From Guptibacillus hwajinpoensis (lineage in GTDB: Bacteria; Bacillota; Bacilli; Bacillales; Guptibacillaceae): a DNA stretch of 52,548 bases. The notes beneath the pieces are model-generated. The model was given only the letters and a program-made list of their open reading frames with translations. It was not told the DNA's origin and did not search any database. Every line of letters begins with the position of its first letter. Position 1 is the first letter of the stretch. Location of the stretch: assembly GCF_001039475.1 (NCBI RefSeq), contig NZ_LELK01000012.1:310-52857 (forward strand). Reading direction: 5' to 3'. Positions 8,269-19,269 of this stretch are shown here, piece by piece. Made by a program: the position numbers and the translations under genes.

Positions 8269-8343
8269 CGATAATTATTAGCCTTATCGTGGGTTGTAGC
8301 TGAGAGTTGCTAGCACTCTCGTCCTAAAGGGCGGGAGTTTTTT
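8269..8343 (+). promoter_or_regulatory. metS leader with competing hairpins (candidate attenuator)
   Basis: A first hairpin pairs CGATAA at 8269-8274 with TTATCG at 8284-8289. An intrinsic terminator pairs ACTCTCGTCC at 8315-8324 with GGGCGGGAGT at 8329-8338 (two G-U pairs) and is followed by T residues to 8343. The 5' arm can instead pair with GAGAGT at 8302-8307, a mutually exclusive antiterminator-like hairpin. The layout resembles the end of a T-box, but the conserved T-box core is not intact and the leader before it is short. Confidence 0.55.
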
Positions 8344-8373
8344 ATTCTCACAAATGCAGGACTGATTAAATGA

Positions 8374-10392
<2,019 letters not shown>

Positions 10393-10403
10393 CTTCCAGC
10401 TGG

Positions 10404-10433
10404 ACTCGGTCTTTAAAAGACCGGGTCTTTTTT
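10404..10433 (+). terminator. Terminator after metS
   Basis: A ten-pair stem, ACTCGGTCTT at 10404-10413 with AAGACCGGGT at 10417-10426 (one G-U pair), followed by six T. Confidence 0.88.
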
Positions 10434-10671
10434 ACTTCTTAATTCACAATATATTCCTACGCATCATTTCTTCTTTTATGACTAGCATTCCTGTCTTATG
10501 GGACAAAATAATTAGCAGTAGTAGTAAAAACCACTTATTATACTGAATATTCTAACTTCTTTTGTAGGCGTTGTAAAGAAAATGTAATTGAAATGAAACT
10601 ATTTAGACTTAGTAAAAAACTAGGACATTTGGTACACTAGCATCGTACTAGACCGGAGAAGGGGTTTTGGC

Positions 10672-11442
10672 ATGTTATTCGACACACACACGCATTTGAA
10701 TGTTGAACAATTTTCCGAAGATCAAAAAGAAGTAATTGAGCGTGCCCAGGCAGCTGGAGTAAGTAAGATGGTTGTAGTTGGCTTCGATCGCGAAACCATT
10801 ATTCAAGCTATGGCATTAGTAGAAGAATACGATTTTCTATATGCAGCTGTAGGCTGGCATCCTGTTGACGCTATTGACATGAAAGATGAAGATCTAGAGT
10901 GGATTGAGCAACTTGCTGAACATCCTAAGGTAGTGGCGATAGGCGAAATGGGACTTGACTATCATTGGGACAAATCACCTCATGACATACAAAAAGATGT
11001 TTTTCGTAGGCAAATACAGCTTGCAAAGAAAGTGGATTTACCAATTATCATACATAATCGTGAAGCGACGCGAGATGTTATTGATGTATTGAAAGAAGAG
11101 AACGCTGCAGAAGTTGGCGGTATTATGCACTGTTTCGCTGGAACCGTAGAGGAAGCAAATGAGTGTCTTGATATGAATTTCTACATCTCACTTGGTGGGC
11201 CAGTGACGTTCAAAAATGCAAAATTGCCGAAAGAAGTAGCGAAAGAAATACCAATCGATCGATTGCTAATTGAAACGGATTGTCCATTTCTAGCACCACA
11301 TCCTAACCGCGGTAAACGAAATGAACCTTCGTACGTGAAGCTTGTGGCTGAACAAATTGCTGATTTGAAAGAAATGGATTACGAAGAATTAGCAGAAAGA
11401 ACGACTGAGAACGCCATGAATTTATTTGGTATTAGTCGTTAA
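10672..11442 (+). CDS. yabD: TatD family metal-dependent hydrolase (YabD), 256 aa
   Basis: A TatD-type TIM-barrel hydrolase, thought to act as a metal-dependent DNase or D-aminoacyl-tRNA deacylase-like enzyme; the real substrate is uncertain. The metal ligands are visible as His6 and His8 in DTHTHLN, a glutamate in AIGEMGLDYHW, the histidine in IIHNREA, the histidine in MHCFAGT and the aspartate in LIETDCPFLAP. Length is typical. A purine-rich GGAGAAGGGG precedes the ATG. It stands between metS and yabE, a conserved order. Confidence 0.92.
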   Translation: MLFDTHTHLNVEQFSEDQKEVIERAQAAGVSKMVVVGFDRETIIQAMALVEEYDFLYAAVGWHPVDAIDMKDEDLEWIEQLAEHPKVVAIGEMGLDYHWDKSPHDIQKDVFRRQIQLAKKVDLPIIIHNREATRDVIDVLKEENAAEVGGIMHCFAGTVEEANECLDMNFYISLGGPVTFKNAKLPKEVAKEIPIDRLLIETDCPFLAPHPNRGKRNEPSYVKLVAEQIADLKEMDYEELAERTTENAMNLFGISR

Positions 11443-11594
11443 TTAAAATGACTGTTGTAGTTAAAAGGAAATAAATGCTTTTTGCTAAATTCCCCCCTAT
11501 TGAAAGCCAGGATATTAATTCTATCAATCTAGTAACAGGGGTGTAAGTCAGAAGCTTTTCTTTAAACAAACGGTTCAGGGAGGAATCTATAACA

Positions 11595-12863
11595 ATGAAA
11601 TCAAGCATGAACAACTTTGCTCGCTTAAAAAACGCAAAGAACGTCTTCATGATTTTGCTAAGTGTAATTGTATTGGGTTTGGTCTCCGGCTTTATCGTGT
11701 TTGAAACTACGAAAGCTTCTGTCACACTTGTTCTTGATGGGGAAAAGAAGCCTGTAGAAACACATGCGGATACAATCGAGGAATTATTACAGGAAGAACA
11801 GATTAAACCAACCACTCATGATTATGTTAGCCACGATTTAACAGCAGAGCTTACTTCAGGTGAAGTAATTGAGTGGAAACCAGCTGTTCAAGTTACATTG
11901 ACTATTAACGGTGAGAATAAAAAAGTATGGACAACTAGAGATACGGTAGATGAACTACTAGAAGATGAGAACGTTAAAGTGAGTGAGCATGATCAATTAT
12001 CTGCATCAAGAGATGATAAGCTTAAGGAAGACATGAACATTACCGTAGATGAGGCATTTCAAATGACGGTAAATGATGGTGGGAAACAAACGAATGTCTG
12101 GACAACTTCGACTACGGTCGCTGGCTTTTTAGAACAGCAGAATATACAACTTGGAGAACTTGATCGCGTAGAACCCGAAAAGGATAGTAACGTTAAAGAG
12201 AATTCGGAAATCAAAGTGATTAGAGTAGAAAAAGTCACCGATGTAGTGGAAGAATCGATCGATTATGCGACGGTAACAAAAGAAGATCGTTCAATGCAAA
12301 AAGGGAAAGAGAAAATTCTTGAGGCAGGTAGTGAAGGTAAGCAGGAAAAGCATTATGAAGTTGTACTTGAGAACGGTAAAGAAGTATCAAGAGAGCTAAA
12401 GAAAACAAAAGTTGTAAAGCAAAAAAGCGATCGCATTGTTTCAGTAGGTACACAAGTCATTACACAATTGGCTGAGAAAAAGAGCAGTAATGCTCCTGCA
12501 AAAACGGAAAAATCGACTGCTTCTAAATCTAGTTCCGCACCTAAAAGTAAGTCTAATGCAAGCACGAGTGGTGGTAAAGTGCTAAACGTATCTACGACAG
12601 CCTATACAGCTAACTGTACGGGGTGCTCAGGCATTACCTCTACAGGGTATAATCTAAAGACAAACCCAAATGCCAAGGTTATTGCTGTTGACCCTAGTGT
12701 TATTCCACTCGGATCGAAAGTCCACGTGGAAGGTTATGGTACGGCAATTGCAGCTGATACTGGTGGAGCAATCAAAGGTAATAAAATTGATGTGTTTTTC
12801 TCTTCTAAATCAGCAGCATATGCATGGGGAAACAAGACCGTCAAAATTACAATTCTCAACTAG
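11595..12863 (+). CDS. yabE: Cell-wall 3D-domain protein YabE (DUF348/G5), 422 aa
   Basis: A secreted or membrane-anchored wall-active protein related to resuscitation-promoting factors. An N-terminal hydrophobic segment at about residues 17-37 serves as signal or anchor. Three DUF348 repeats follow (about 40-215, each with T-V-L-x-x-x-N/Q spacing), then a G5 domain, a Ser/Lys-rich linker (about 290-325) and a C-terminal 3D domain. The 3D domain contains STTAYTAN, the aspartate in VIAVDPSVIPLG and AADTGGAIKG, a lytic-transglycosylase-like fold. GGGAGGAATC is the ribosome binding site. It is followed by a terminator. Confidence 0.9.
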   Translation: MKSSMNNFARLKNAKNVFMILLSVIVLGLVSGFIVFETTKASVTLVLDGEKKPVETHADTIEELLQEEQIKPTTHDYVSHDLTAELTSGEVIEWKPAVQVTLTINGENKKVWTTRDTVDELLEDENVKVSEHDQLSASRDDKLKEDMNITVDEAFQMTVNDGGKQTNVWTTSTTVAGFLEQQNIQLGELDRVEPEKDSNVKENSEIKVIRVEKVTDVVEESIDYATVTKEDRSMQKGKEKILEAGSEGKQEKHYEVVLENGKEVSRELKKTKVVKQKSDRIVSVGTQVITQLAEKKSSNAPAKTEKSTASKSSSAPKSKSNASTSGGKVLNVSTTAYTANCTGCSGITSTGYNLKTNPNAKVIAVDPSVIPLGSKVHVEGYGTAIAADTGGAIKGNKIDVFFSSKSAAYAWGNKTVKITILN

Positions 12864-12886
12864 AGAGAAAGATATGATATGCTAAT

Positions 12887-12916
12887 AACACAGAGTGGAC
12901 TCCCTCTGTGTTTTTT
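12887..12916 (+). terminator. Terminator after yabE
   Basis: Arms AACACAGAG at 12887-12895 and CTCTGTGTT at 12904-12912, followed by a T run. Confidence 0.88.
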
Positions 12917-13009
12917 GTATGATTAAGAAGCAACTAATGAGGAAAACTATACAAATTCATGTAGTACAGAATAAAAAGAGAAATGGTTTTGTAGTACGGA
13001 GGAAACTGA

Positions 13010-14445
<1,436 letters not shown>

Positions 14446-14469
14446 AACACCCTAAAAGGTGTTTTTTTT
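14446..14469 (+). terminator. Terminator after rsmA
   Basis: AACACC at 14446-14451 pairs with GGTGTT at 14458-14463, followed by a long T run. Confidence 0.75.
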
Positions 14470-14542
14470 ATTTATCCAAAGGTTAATTTAGTGAATACCC
14501 ACTCATATAATCTCTTGTTATGTGATTGAGCTTTCCTACAAG

Positions 14543-14573
14543 ACTCATTTTTTTATAAAGCTCTCATATAGTA
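14543..14573 (+). promoter_or_regulatory. Candidate sigma-K promoter of yabG
   Basis: CATATAGTA at 14565-14573 fits the sigma-K -10 consensus CATANNNTA. An AC-containing -35 element is seen at 14543-14546, one base further away than usual. B. subtilis yabG is sigma-K dependent. Confidence 0.45.
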
Positions 14574-14622
14574 GAAAAAGGAGAACACGTATAAAGAGGT
14601 CAAGCGGCGTGGAGGGAAGTCG

Positions 14623-15501
14623 ATGACGATGAAAGAAGGAGATATCGTTGCCAGGCGTTCTTATGGCTGTGATCTAATCTTTCGGGTAACTAGGCTAAAC
14701 GATTCAAGTCAAACGGCAGAATTAGTTGGTGAAGATATGAGGCTCATTGCAGATGCACCATTTGATGATTTGGTGTTAATTGATTCCAGTGAGCATAAAA
14801 TGAGACGAGAGCAATCGAAAGAAAAGGAGGACTATTCTTTTCGTCTGTTTCGTCAGGATTATCAGTTGTTACGAATGAAGCGTGAGTATACTGCAACAAG
14901 TCATTTTAAGAAAGAAACGAGTTTCTTTGAGTTGCCAGGTAAAATTCTTCATATTGATGGCGATCCGCTCTACTTAAGTAAGTGTTTAGAGATGTATAAA
15001 CGTCTTGGGGTTCCGGTATATGGCTTGTATATGAAGGAAAGTGAGATCCCGGAGAATATTATTAAGCTTGTGAACAATGTGAGACCTGATATTCTTGTGA
15101 TTACAGGTCACGATGCTTATATAAAACATAAAGGAGAGAAAAAAGATCTCCAATGTTATCGAAATTCACGTTATTTCGTACGTGCTGTGAAAGAAGTAAG
15201 AAGTGTCTTTCCGAATTTAGATCATATGGTTATCTTTGCTGGAGCTTGTCAGTCACATTTTGAGTCACTTATTCGGGCTGGAGCAAACTTCGCTAGTTCG
15301 CCGGCACGCATTAATATTCATATGTTAGACCCCGTCTTTATTGTCTCTAAAATTGCGTTAACTTCATTTACAGATCATGTAAATGTTTGGGATGCACTGA
15401 GAAATACATTAACAGGTGAAGATGGTTTAGGCGGCGTGGAAACAAAAGGAATCTTACGTACAGGTATGCCGATGAAGGAAAATGAAGAGTACTCTGAATA
15501 A
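14623..15501 (+). CDS. yabG: Sporulation-specific protease YabG, 292 aa
   Basis: A mother-cell cysteine protease that trims spore coat proteins during late sporulation. Highly typical segments are PGKILHIDGDPLYLSKCL, DILVITGHDAY, and IFAGACQSHFESLIRAGANF, which holds the likely catalytic cysteine; the histidine in TGHDAY is the likely partner. Length matches the family. Two start codons are possible, 14623 and 14629; GGAGGG at 14611-14616 fits 14623 with a six-base gap. It lies between rsmA and veg, as in B. subtilis. Confidence 0.94.
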   Translation: MTMKEGDIVARRSYGCDLIFRVTRLNDSSQTAELVGEDMRLIADAPFDDLVLIDSSEHKMRREQSKEKEDYSFRLFRQDYQLLRMKREYTATSHFKKETSFFELPGKILHIDGDPLYLSKCLEMYKRLGVPVYGLYMKESEIPENIIKLVNNVRPDILVITGHDAYIKHKGEKKDLQCYRNSRYFVRAVKEVRSVFPNLDHMVIFAGACQSHFESLIRAGANFASSPARINIHMLDPVFIVSKIALTSFTDHVNVWDALRNTLTGEDGLGGVETKGILRTGMPMKENEEYSE

Positions 15502-15543
15502 GAAAACGGTTGGTGAGTTTAACACCGCCGTTTTCTTGTTTTT
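15501..15543 (+). terminator. Terminator after yabG
   Basis: AGAAAACGG at 15501-15509 pairs with CCGTTTTCT at 15528-15536; an inner TGGTG/CACC pair extends it. A T-rich tail follows. Confidence 0.85.
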
Positions 15544-15572
15544 GGCGGTATTCTTAAAAGATTTACATATTT

Positions 15573-15579
15573 TTCGACA
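15573..15579. promoter_or_regulatory. Perfect Spo0A box upstream of the veg promoters
   Basis: TTCGACA (complement of TGTCGAA) lies 43 bp before the first veg -35 box, in the gap between the yabG terminator and veg. A match of this length can occur by chance. Confidence 0.4.
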
Positions 15580-15621
15580 AACTGAGAAACAATAAAAGTG
15601 CACATCTTTAAGAAATAACAA

Positions 15622-15651
15622 TTGACATTGTTTTTGCTTCGTTGTTATAAT
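15622..15651 (+). promoter_or_regulatory. veg upstream promoter (consensus sigma-A)
   Basis: Perfect TTGACA at 15622-15627 and perfect TATAAT at 15646-15651 with an 18-bp spacer. Confidence 0.75.
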
Positions 15652-15662
15652 TTAAGTTTTAT

Positions 15663-15692
15663 TTGACAAGAGTGTGCAAAAGATGTTATAAT
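15663..15692 (+). promoter_or_regulatory. veg downstream promoter (consensus sigma-A)
   Basis: Perfect TTGACA at 15663-15668 and perfect TATAAT at 15687-15692, again with an 18-bp spacer, 41 bp downstream of the first. This corresponds to the strong Pveg of B. subtilis. Confidence 0.85.
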
Positions 15693-15717
15693 TTGTCTAA
15701 GTGAGGTGGAGGTTCCG

Positions 15718-15975
15718 ATGGCAAAAACGATTATTGAAATCAAACAGACGTTACAGTCTCAGGTTGGCAAACGGTTGACCTTAAAGGCAAACGGTGGTCG
15801 CAGAAAGACAATTCAACGTTCAGGCATCCTTGAAGAAACCTACCCGGCAGTTTTCATTGTTAAGCTGGATCAGGACACGAACGCATTTGAGCGTGTTTCG
15901 TACAGCTACACAGATATTCTTACAGATACAGTACAAATTACATTTAATGAAGAAACAGCGGCAGTAAGCGGTTAA
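15718..15975 (+). CDS. veg: Veg protein, 85 aa
   Basis: A small conserved protein that in B. subtilis stimulates biofilm formation by reducing SinR activity, and is also linked to spore outgrowth. The strongly conserved core [15 protein letters not shown] (about residues 18-32) is followed by the SH3-like [16 protein letters not shown]. The ATG at 15718 gives the family start [19 protein letters not shown] at 15703-15712 is the ribosome binding site, and an upstream ATG at 15706 falls inside it. Two consensus promoters precede it, implying very high expression. Confidence 0.95.
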   Translation: MAKTIIEIKQTLQSQVGKRLTLKANGGRRKTIQRSGILEETYPAVFIVKLDQDTNAFERVSYSYTDILTDTVQITFNEETAAVSG

Positions 15976-16051
15976 GGCACATGGTCTAACTGCTTTTTTG
16001 CTTTTTCTAGAGGTTACGTTACGATCTTCCTCTATTGGATACATATTCGTG

Positions 16052-16081
16052 GTATAGCTAGCCCTTTGAATCCTAACAATA
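16052..16081 (+). promoter_or_regulatory. Candidate sigma-G promoter of sspF
   Basis: GTATA at 16052-16056 is followed after 18 bp by AACAATA at 16075-16081. The sigma-G consensus is GHATR-N18-CATHHTA; the -10 box has two mismatches. The expected start is about 10 bases before the ribosome binding site at 16099. Confidence 0.4.
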
Positions 16082-16115
16082 AGAGTGTCACAGGATGGAA
16101 AGGAGCTTGATTCGC

Positions 16116-16298
16116 ATGGCGAGACATAGAGGTATAATGTCTGATCGACTGAAAGAAGAAATTGCGAAAGAGCTTGGTTTTTATGATACGGTTCAGAAAG
16201 AAGGTTGGGGAGGAATAAAAGCTCGCGATGCTGGTAACATCGTGAAGCGTGCAATCCAGCTAGCTGAAGAACAGCTTGTTAACCAACAAAAACACTGA
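16116..16298 (+). CDS. sspF: Small acid-soluble spore protein SspF, alpha/beta type, 60 aa
   Basis: Coats and protects spore DNA in the forespore. It has the family landmarks [15 protein letters not shown], containing the EIA site cut by the germination protease GPR, and the DNA-contacting [18 protein letters not shown] helix. The start at 16116 gives [10 protein letters not shown], matching the B. subtilis MGRRRGVMSD; AAAGGAGC at 16099-16106 is the ribosome binding site, and a longer frame from 16095 has none. Veg and ispE flank it, as in B. subtilis. Confidence 0.95.
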   Translation: MARHRGIMSDRLKEEIAKELGFYDTVQKEGWGGIKARDAGNIVKRAIQLAEEQLVNQQKH

Positions 16299-16312
16299 AC
16301 CCTGTGACGAAG

Positions 16313-16343
16313 GAACTCTGGCATCATGCCTGAGTTCTTTTTT
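16313..16343 (+). terminator. Terminator after sspF
   Basis: GAACTC at 16313-16318 and GAGTTC at 16332-16337 enclose an inner TGGCA/TGCC pairing, followed by six T. Confidence 0.88.
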
Positions 16344-16443
16344 CTATGTCTTCGTTAGGTCGTTCCTACAGCGGAATGAAGAAATTGAAAGTGTTTCTTT
16401 CTTTTCGGCTTGTTGTGTTACAATAATTCACAGTAAGAAAAAA

Positions 16444-16450
16444 TGTCGAA
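16444..16450 (+). promoter_or_regulatory. Perfect Spo0A box in front of ispE
   Basis: TGTCGAA lies about 20 bases downstream of an extended -10 element (TGTTACAAT at 16416-16424) and 29 bases before the ispE start. That is a repressor-like position. No good -35 box is seen. Confidence 0.35.
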
Positions 16451-16478
16451 CGGTAGAACTAAAATGTAGGTGAACGAG

Positions 16479-17348
16479 ATGAGACAAAAACTGAGTGTGA
16501 AAGCACCGGCAAAAATCAATTTGGCACTTGATGTGCTTCATAAACGACCTGATGGATATCATGAGGTTGAAATGATCATGACTAATGTTGATTTAGCAGA
16601 TCGTCTTGAGTTAACTGAGCTCCGACGCGATGAAATTATTCTTGAATCAACAAGCGGCTTTGTACCTGATGATCAAAGAAATTTGGCATATCAAGCTGCT
16701 GCGCTTTTGAAGAAGAAATATCGAATCAAACAGGGGATATCGATCAAAATAGATAAGCAAATTCCTGTTGCAGCAGGGCTAGCCGGGGGAAGTAGTGATG
16801 CCGCCGCAGCGCTACGTGGATTAAATGAGCTCTGGCAAATTGGCCTTAGCTATGATGAACTTGCTGAGCTTGGCTCGGAAATTGGCTCTGATGTTGCATT
16901 TTGTGTCCATGGTGGTACTGCTCTTGCAAAGGGCCGTGGAGAGGTGATTCAACCATTGGATGCCCCACCCCCATGCTGGGTCATTCTTGCAAAACCTTCA
17001 ATAGGCGTTTCCACCGCTGATGTGTATAGACGTCTTCGTACAATGGAGATGAAGCATCCAGACGTGAAAGGCATGATGCGTGCAATTGAAGAAAAGAATT
17101 ACGAAGGCATCTGTCACAACCTAGGCAATGTACTTGAAGATGTCACATTAAAGCTTCATCCAGAAGTGAGACAGATTAAAGAAAAGATGGAGAGCCTTGG
17201 GGCAGATGGCGTTCTAATGAGTGGAAGTGGACCTACTGTTTTTGGTCTAACTCGTCATGAATCAAGAATGCAGCGTATTTACAATGGTTTAAGAGGATTC
17301 TGTGGACAGGTTTATGCTGTTCGCTTACTCGGTGAGAAGAACCCTTGA
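16479..17348 (+). CDS. ispE: 4-diphosphocytidyl-2-C-methyl-D-erythritol kinase IspE, 289 aa
   Basis: Phosphorylates CDP-methylerythritol in the MEP (non-mevalonate) isoprenoid pathway. A GHMP kinase: [11 protein letters not shown] at the N-terminus, the ATP-binding [20 protein letters not shown] near residues 90-110, and [10 protein letters not shown] near the C-terminus. ATG at 16479 gives the family start; TAGGTGA lies five bases upstream, whereas the GTG at 16470 overlaps that site. An extended -10 (TGTTACAAT, 16416-16424) and a perfect Spo0A box at 16444-16450 precede it. purR follows after 61 bases. Confidence 0.95.
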   Translation: MRQKLSVKAPAKINLALDVLHKRPDGYHEVEMIMTNVDLADRLELTELRRDEIILESTSGFVPDDQRNLAYQAAALLKKKYRIKQGISIKIDKQIPVAAGLAGGSSDAAAALRGLNELWQIGLSYDELAELGSEIGSDVAFCVHGGTALAKGRGEVIQPLDAPPPCWVILAKPSIGVSTADVYRRLRTMEMKHPDVKGMMRAIEEKNYEGICHNLGNVLEDVTLKLHPEVRQIKEKMESLGADGVLMSGSGPTVFGLTRHESRMQRIYNGLRGFCGQVYAVRLLGEKNP

Positions 17349-17350
17349 AT

Positions 17351-17394
17351 AAATCCGTACATTAGTGATATATTATGATTAATTATTCGGATTT
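17351..17394. promoter_or_regulatory. Paired PurBoxes (PurR operator) before purR
   Basis: AAATCCGTACATTA at 17351-17364 on the + strand and AAATCCGAATAATT on the - strand (17381-17394) form two inverted boxes separated by 16 bp. The known PurBox pattern is two inverted AWWWCCGAACWWT boxes 15-17 bp apart. A -10-like TATGAT lies between them at 17374-17379, so binding would block the purR promoter (autoregulation). Confidence 0.8.
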
Positions 17395-17409
17395 TTTGGA
17401 GGTTCTTCT

Positions 17410-18264
17410 ATGAAGATGAAACGGAGTTCTCGACTGGTAGACATGACCAGGTTCTTGTTAGAGCACCCACATAGGTTAGTATCGCTAACTTATTTCTCAG
17501 AACGGTATGGAGCGGCTAAATCGTCAATTAGTGAGGATTTGGTCATTATTAAAGAAAATTTTGAACAGCAGGGTGTCGGATCCTTGTTAACGGTTCCTGG
17601 TGCGGCTGGTGGAGTTAAATACATGCCTCTTATCAGTGAAGAGGAAGCAGACCGTGTTGTTGGAGAGCTTTGTGAATTTCTTGAAAGCCCAGATCGCCTT
17701 CTTCCTGGTGGGTATTTATATTTAACCGATATACTAGGCAATCCAGAAATTATGAACCAGGTTGGACGCTTATTCGCATCTGTATTTGCAGATCGCAAAA
17801 TTGATGTCGTCATGACGGTTGCGACAAAAGGCATCCCTCTCGCATACGCAGCTGCAAGCCACTTGAATGTTCCTGTCGTTATTGTACGTCGTGATAGCAA
17901 GGTTACAGAAGGTTCTACAGTAAGCATTAATTATGTTTCAGGTTCTTCAAAACGAATTCAAACAATGGCGCTTGCGCGAAGAAGTTTAAAACCAGGTGCA
18001 AATGTATTAATAGTAGATGATTTTATGAAAGCTGGCGGTACCATTCAAGGAATGGTCAACCTTCTCGAAGAATTTCAAGCTGATGTAGCAGGAATCGGAG
18101 TCCTTGTAGAAGCTGAAGGTGAAGGGGAAGAACGTCTAGTAGAAGAATACGTATCCATGATGAATCTTGGTGGGGTCGATATGAAGCAACGTACGATACA
18201 AGTTGCTCCTGGAAATTATAAGAAGTTTCTTACTCGATTAACTGAAGGGATGGAAAGCGAATGA
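17410..18264 (+). CDS. purR: Purine operon repressor PurR, 284 aa
   Basis: Represses purine biosynthesis and transport genes; PRPP lifts repression, and in recent work ppGpp binds the same pocket to enhance it. An N-terminal winged-helix domain (about residues 1-74, with [13 protein letters not shown]) precedes a phosphoribosyltransferase-like effector domain with the PRPP motif [13 protein letters not shown] near residues 198-210. TTTGGAGG precedes the ATG. Two PurBoxes overlap its promoter. It is coupled to ridA by an ATGA overlap. prs, which makes PRPP, lies 2.5 kb downstream. Confidence 0.97.
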   Translation: MKMKRSSRLVDMTRFLLEHPHRLVSLTYFSERYGAAKSSISEDLVIIKENFEQQGVGSLLTVPGAAGGVKYMPLISEEEADRVVGELCEFLESPDRLLPGGYLYLTDILGNPEIMNQVGRLFASVFADRKIDVVMTVATKGIPLAYAAASHLNVPVVIVRRDSKVTEGSTVSINYVSGSSKRIQTMALARRSLKPGANVLIVDDFMKAGGTIQGMVNLLEEFQADVAGIGVLVEAEGEGEERLVEEYVSMMNLGGVDMKQRTIQVAPGNYKKFLTRLTEGMESE

Positions 18265-18635
18265 ATACAGTCTATACTAAGTCAGCACCAGCAGCAATTG
18301 GGCCATATTCACAGGGAATGATTGTAAACAACATGTTCTATAGCTCAGGACAGATTCCTCTTAAAGCAGATGGAACGTTGGTTGACGGCCCGATTGAAGA
18401 ACAAACGCATCAAGTTTTTGCTAATGTTAAGGCAGTATTAGAAGCAGCTGGTTCTTCTCTTACGAATGTAGTCAAAACGACCGTATTTATTAAAGACATG
18501 AACCAATTCAGTGCCATTAATGAAATCTATGGTGAATACTTTCATACTCATAAACCAGCAAGATCCTGTGTAGAAGTAGCGCGACTACCAAAGGACGCAC
18601 TTATTGAAATAGAAGTAATTGCACTTGTAGGTTAA
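18261..18635 (+). CDS. ridA: RidA family enamine/imine deaminase (YabJ), 124 aa
   Basis: Hydrolyses reactive 2-aminoacrylate and related enamines made by PLP enzymes, sparing other PLP enzymes from damage. The start [12 protein letters not shown] and the C-terminal signature [20 protein letters not shown], with the substrate-binding arginine in PARSC, are both intact. In B. subtilis yabJ is needed for full PurR function in some conditions, matching its four-base overlap with purR here. A strong terminator closes the pair. Confidence 0.95.
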   Translation: MNTVYTKSAPAAIGPYSQGMIVNNMFYSSGQIPLKADGTLVDGPIEEQTHQVFANVKAVLEAAGSSLTNVVKTTVFIKDMNQFSAINEIYGEYFHTHKPARSCVEVARLPKDALIEIEVIALVG

Positions 18636-18644
18636 TACAAGAAG

Positions 18645-18673
18645 CACACTCCACTAAGGGGTGTGTTTTTTTT
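18645..18673 (+). terminator. Terminator after ridA
   Basis: CACACTCC at 18645-18652 pairs with GGGGTGTG at 18658-18665 (one G-U pair), followed by at least eight T. Confidence 0.88.
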
Positions 18674-18718
18674 GATATGCAAAAAGTCAAATTATTATAA
18701 GATTTTTTATATTTAGAA

Positions 18719-18746
18719 GAAGGAATTATTGTAAATAAGTTGAATA
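18719..18746 (+). promoter_or_regulatory. Sigma-H promoter of spoVG
   Basis: AAGGAATT (AGGAATT at 18721-18727) and GTTGAAT (GAAT at 18742-18745) match the sigma-H elements RnAGGAWWW and RnnGAAT with the usual spacing. spoVG is the classic sigma-H gene in B. subtilis, where AbrB represses it; abrB is also in this window. Confidence 0.75.
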
Positions 18747-18790
18747 GTGCATATATGCTCTAATTAATGGAAAAAGGTGGTGCAACCGAG

Positions 18791-19081
18791 TTGGAAATTA
18801 CAGATGTTCGCCTACGACGTGTGAATACGGAAGGACGCATGCGCGCGATCGCTTCCATCACAATGGATCATGAATTCGTTGTTCATGATATCCGTGTCAT
18901 TGATGGAAATAACGGCATGTTTGTAGCGATGCCAAGCAAAAGAACTCCTGATGGTGAGTTTCGCGATATCGCTCATCCTATCTCCTCGAATACAAGGGAA
19001 AAGATTCAAACGGCAGTATTAGCTGAATATCATCGCGTTGGTGAAATGGAAACTGCTTATGAGGAAGCTGGCGCCTCCTAA
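18791..19081 (+). CDS. spoVG: SpoVG, RNA-binding regulator, 96 aa
   Basis: A small broadly conserved nucleic-acid-binding regulator; in Bacillus it affects asymmetric septation and cortex formation. The sequence is nearly the family consensus: [20 protein letters not shown], then [23 protein letters not shown] at 18791 is chosen because AGGTGGTG at 18774-18781 fits it and because it gives the standard MEITDVRLR start; an ATG frame from 18767 begins before that site. Sigma-H promoter upstream, strong terminator downstream. Confidence 0.95.
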   Translation: MEITDVRLRRVNTEGRMRAIASITMDHEFVVHDIRVIDGNNGMFVAMPSKRTPDGEFRDIAHPISSNTREKIQTAVLAEYHRVGEMETAYEEAGAS

Positions 19082-19085
19082 TCAG

Positions 19086-19115
19086 AAAAGCTCGGTCAAA
19101 TGACCGAGCTTTTTT
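19086..19115 (+). terminator. Terminator after spoVG
   Basis: A long perfect stem with arms AAAAGCTCGGTCA from 19086 and TGACCGAGCTTTT from 19101, running into T residues. Confidence 0.92.
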
Positions 19116-19201
19116 GTGTTGTCACAAAAAGCGTTAGATCTAGGAATGGTCATATACCGTTCTTTTCCAGCTTCATTATGATGATGTTTTAATGAACGAC
19201 C

Positions 19202-19230
19202 TTGAAAATAAGGGGTTTTTGAGATATAGT
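19202..19230 (+). promoter_or_regulatory. Candidate promoter of glmU
   Basis: TTGAAA at 19202-19207 and TATAGT at 19225-19230 with a 17-bp spacer, about 40 bases before the glmU start. Confidence 0.6.
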
Positions 19231-19269
19231 CATAGTGGAAAAATAGGATATAATGGAGGAACCATATAC

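Noticed and set aside
8269-8343. Standard Met T-box riboswitch before metS
   Set aside because: The T-box core AGGGTGGNACCGCG is not present, and the promoter leaves too little RNA for the stem I region.
11443-11594. c-di-AMP (ydaO-type) riboswitch before yabE
   Set aside because: The gap is only 152 bases and I saw none of the conserved core; only CCCCT/AGGGG complementarity was found.
19192-19269. Longer N-terminus for GlmU
   Set aside because: It contains the predicted promoter, has no ribosome binding site, and adds residues not found in the family.
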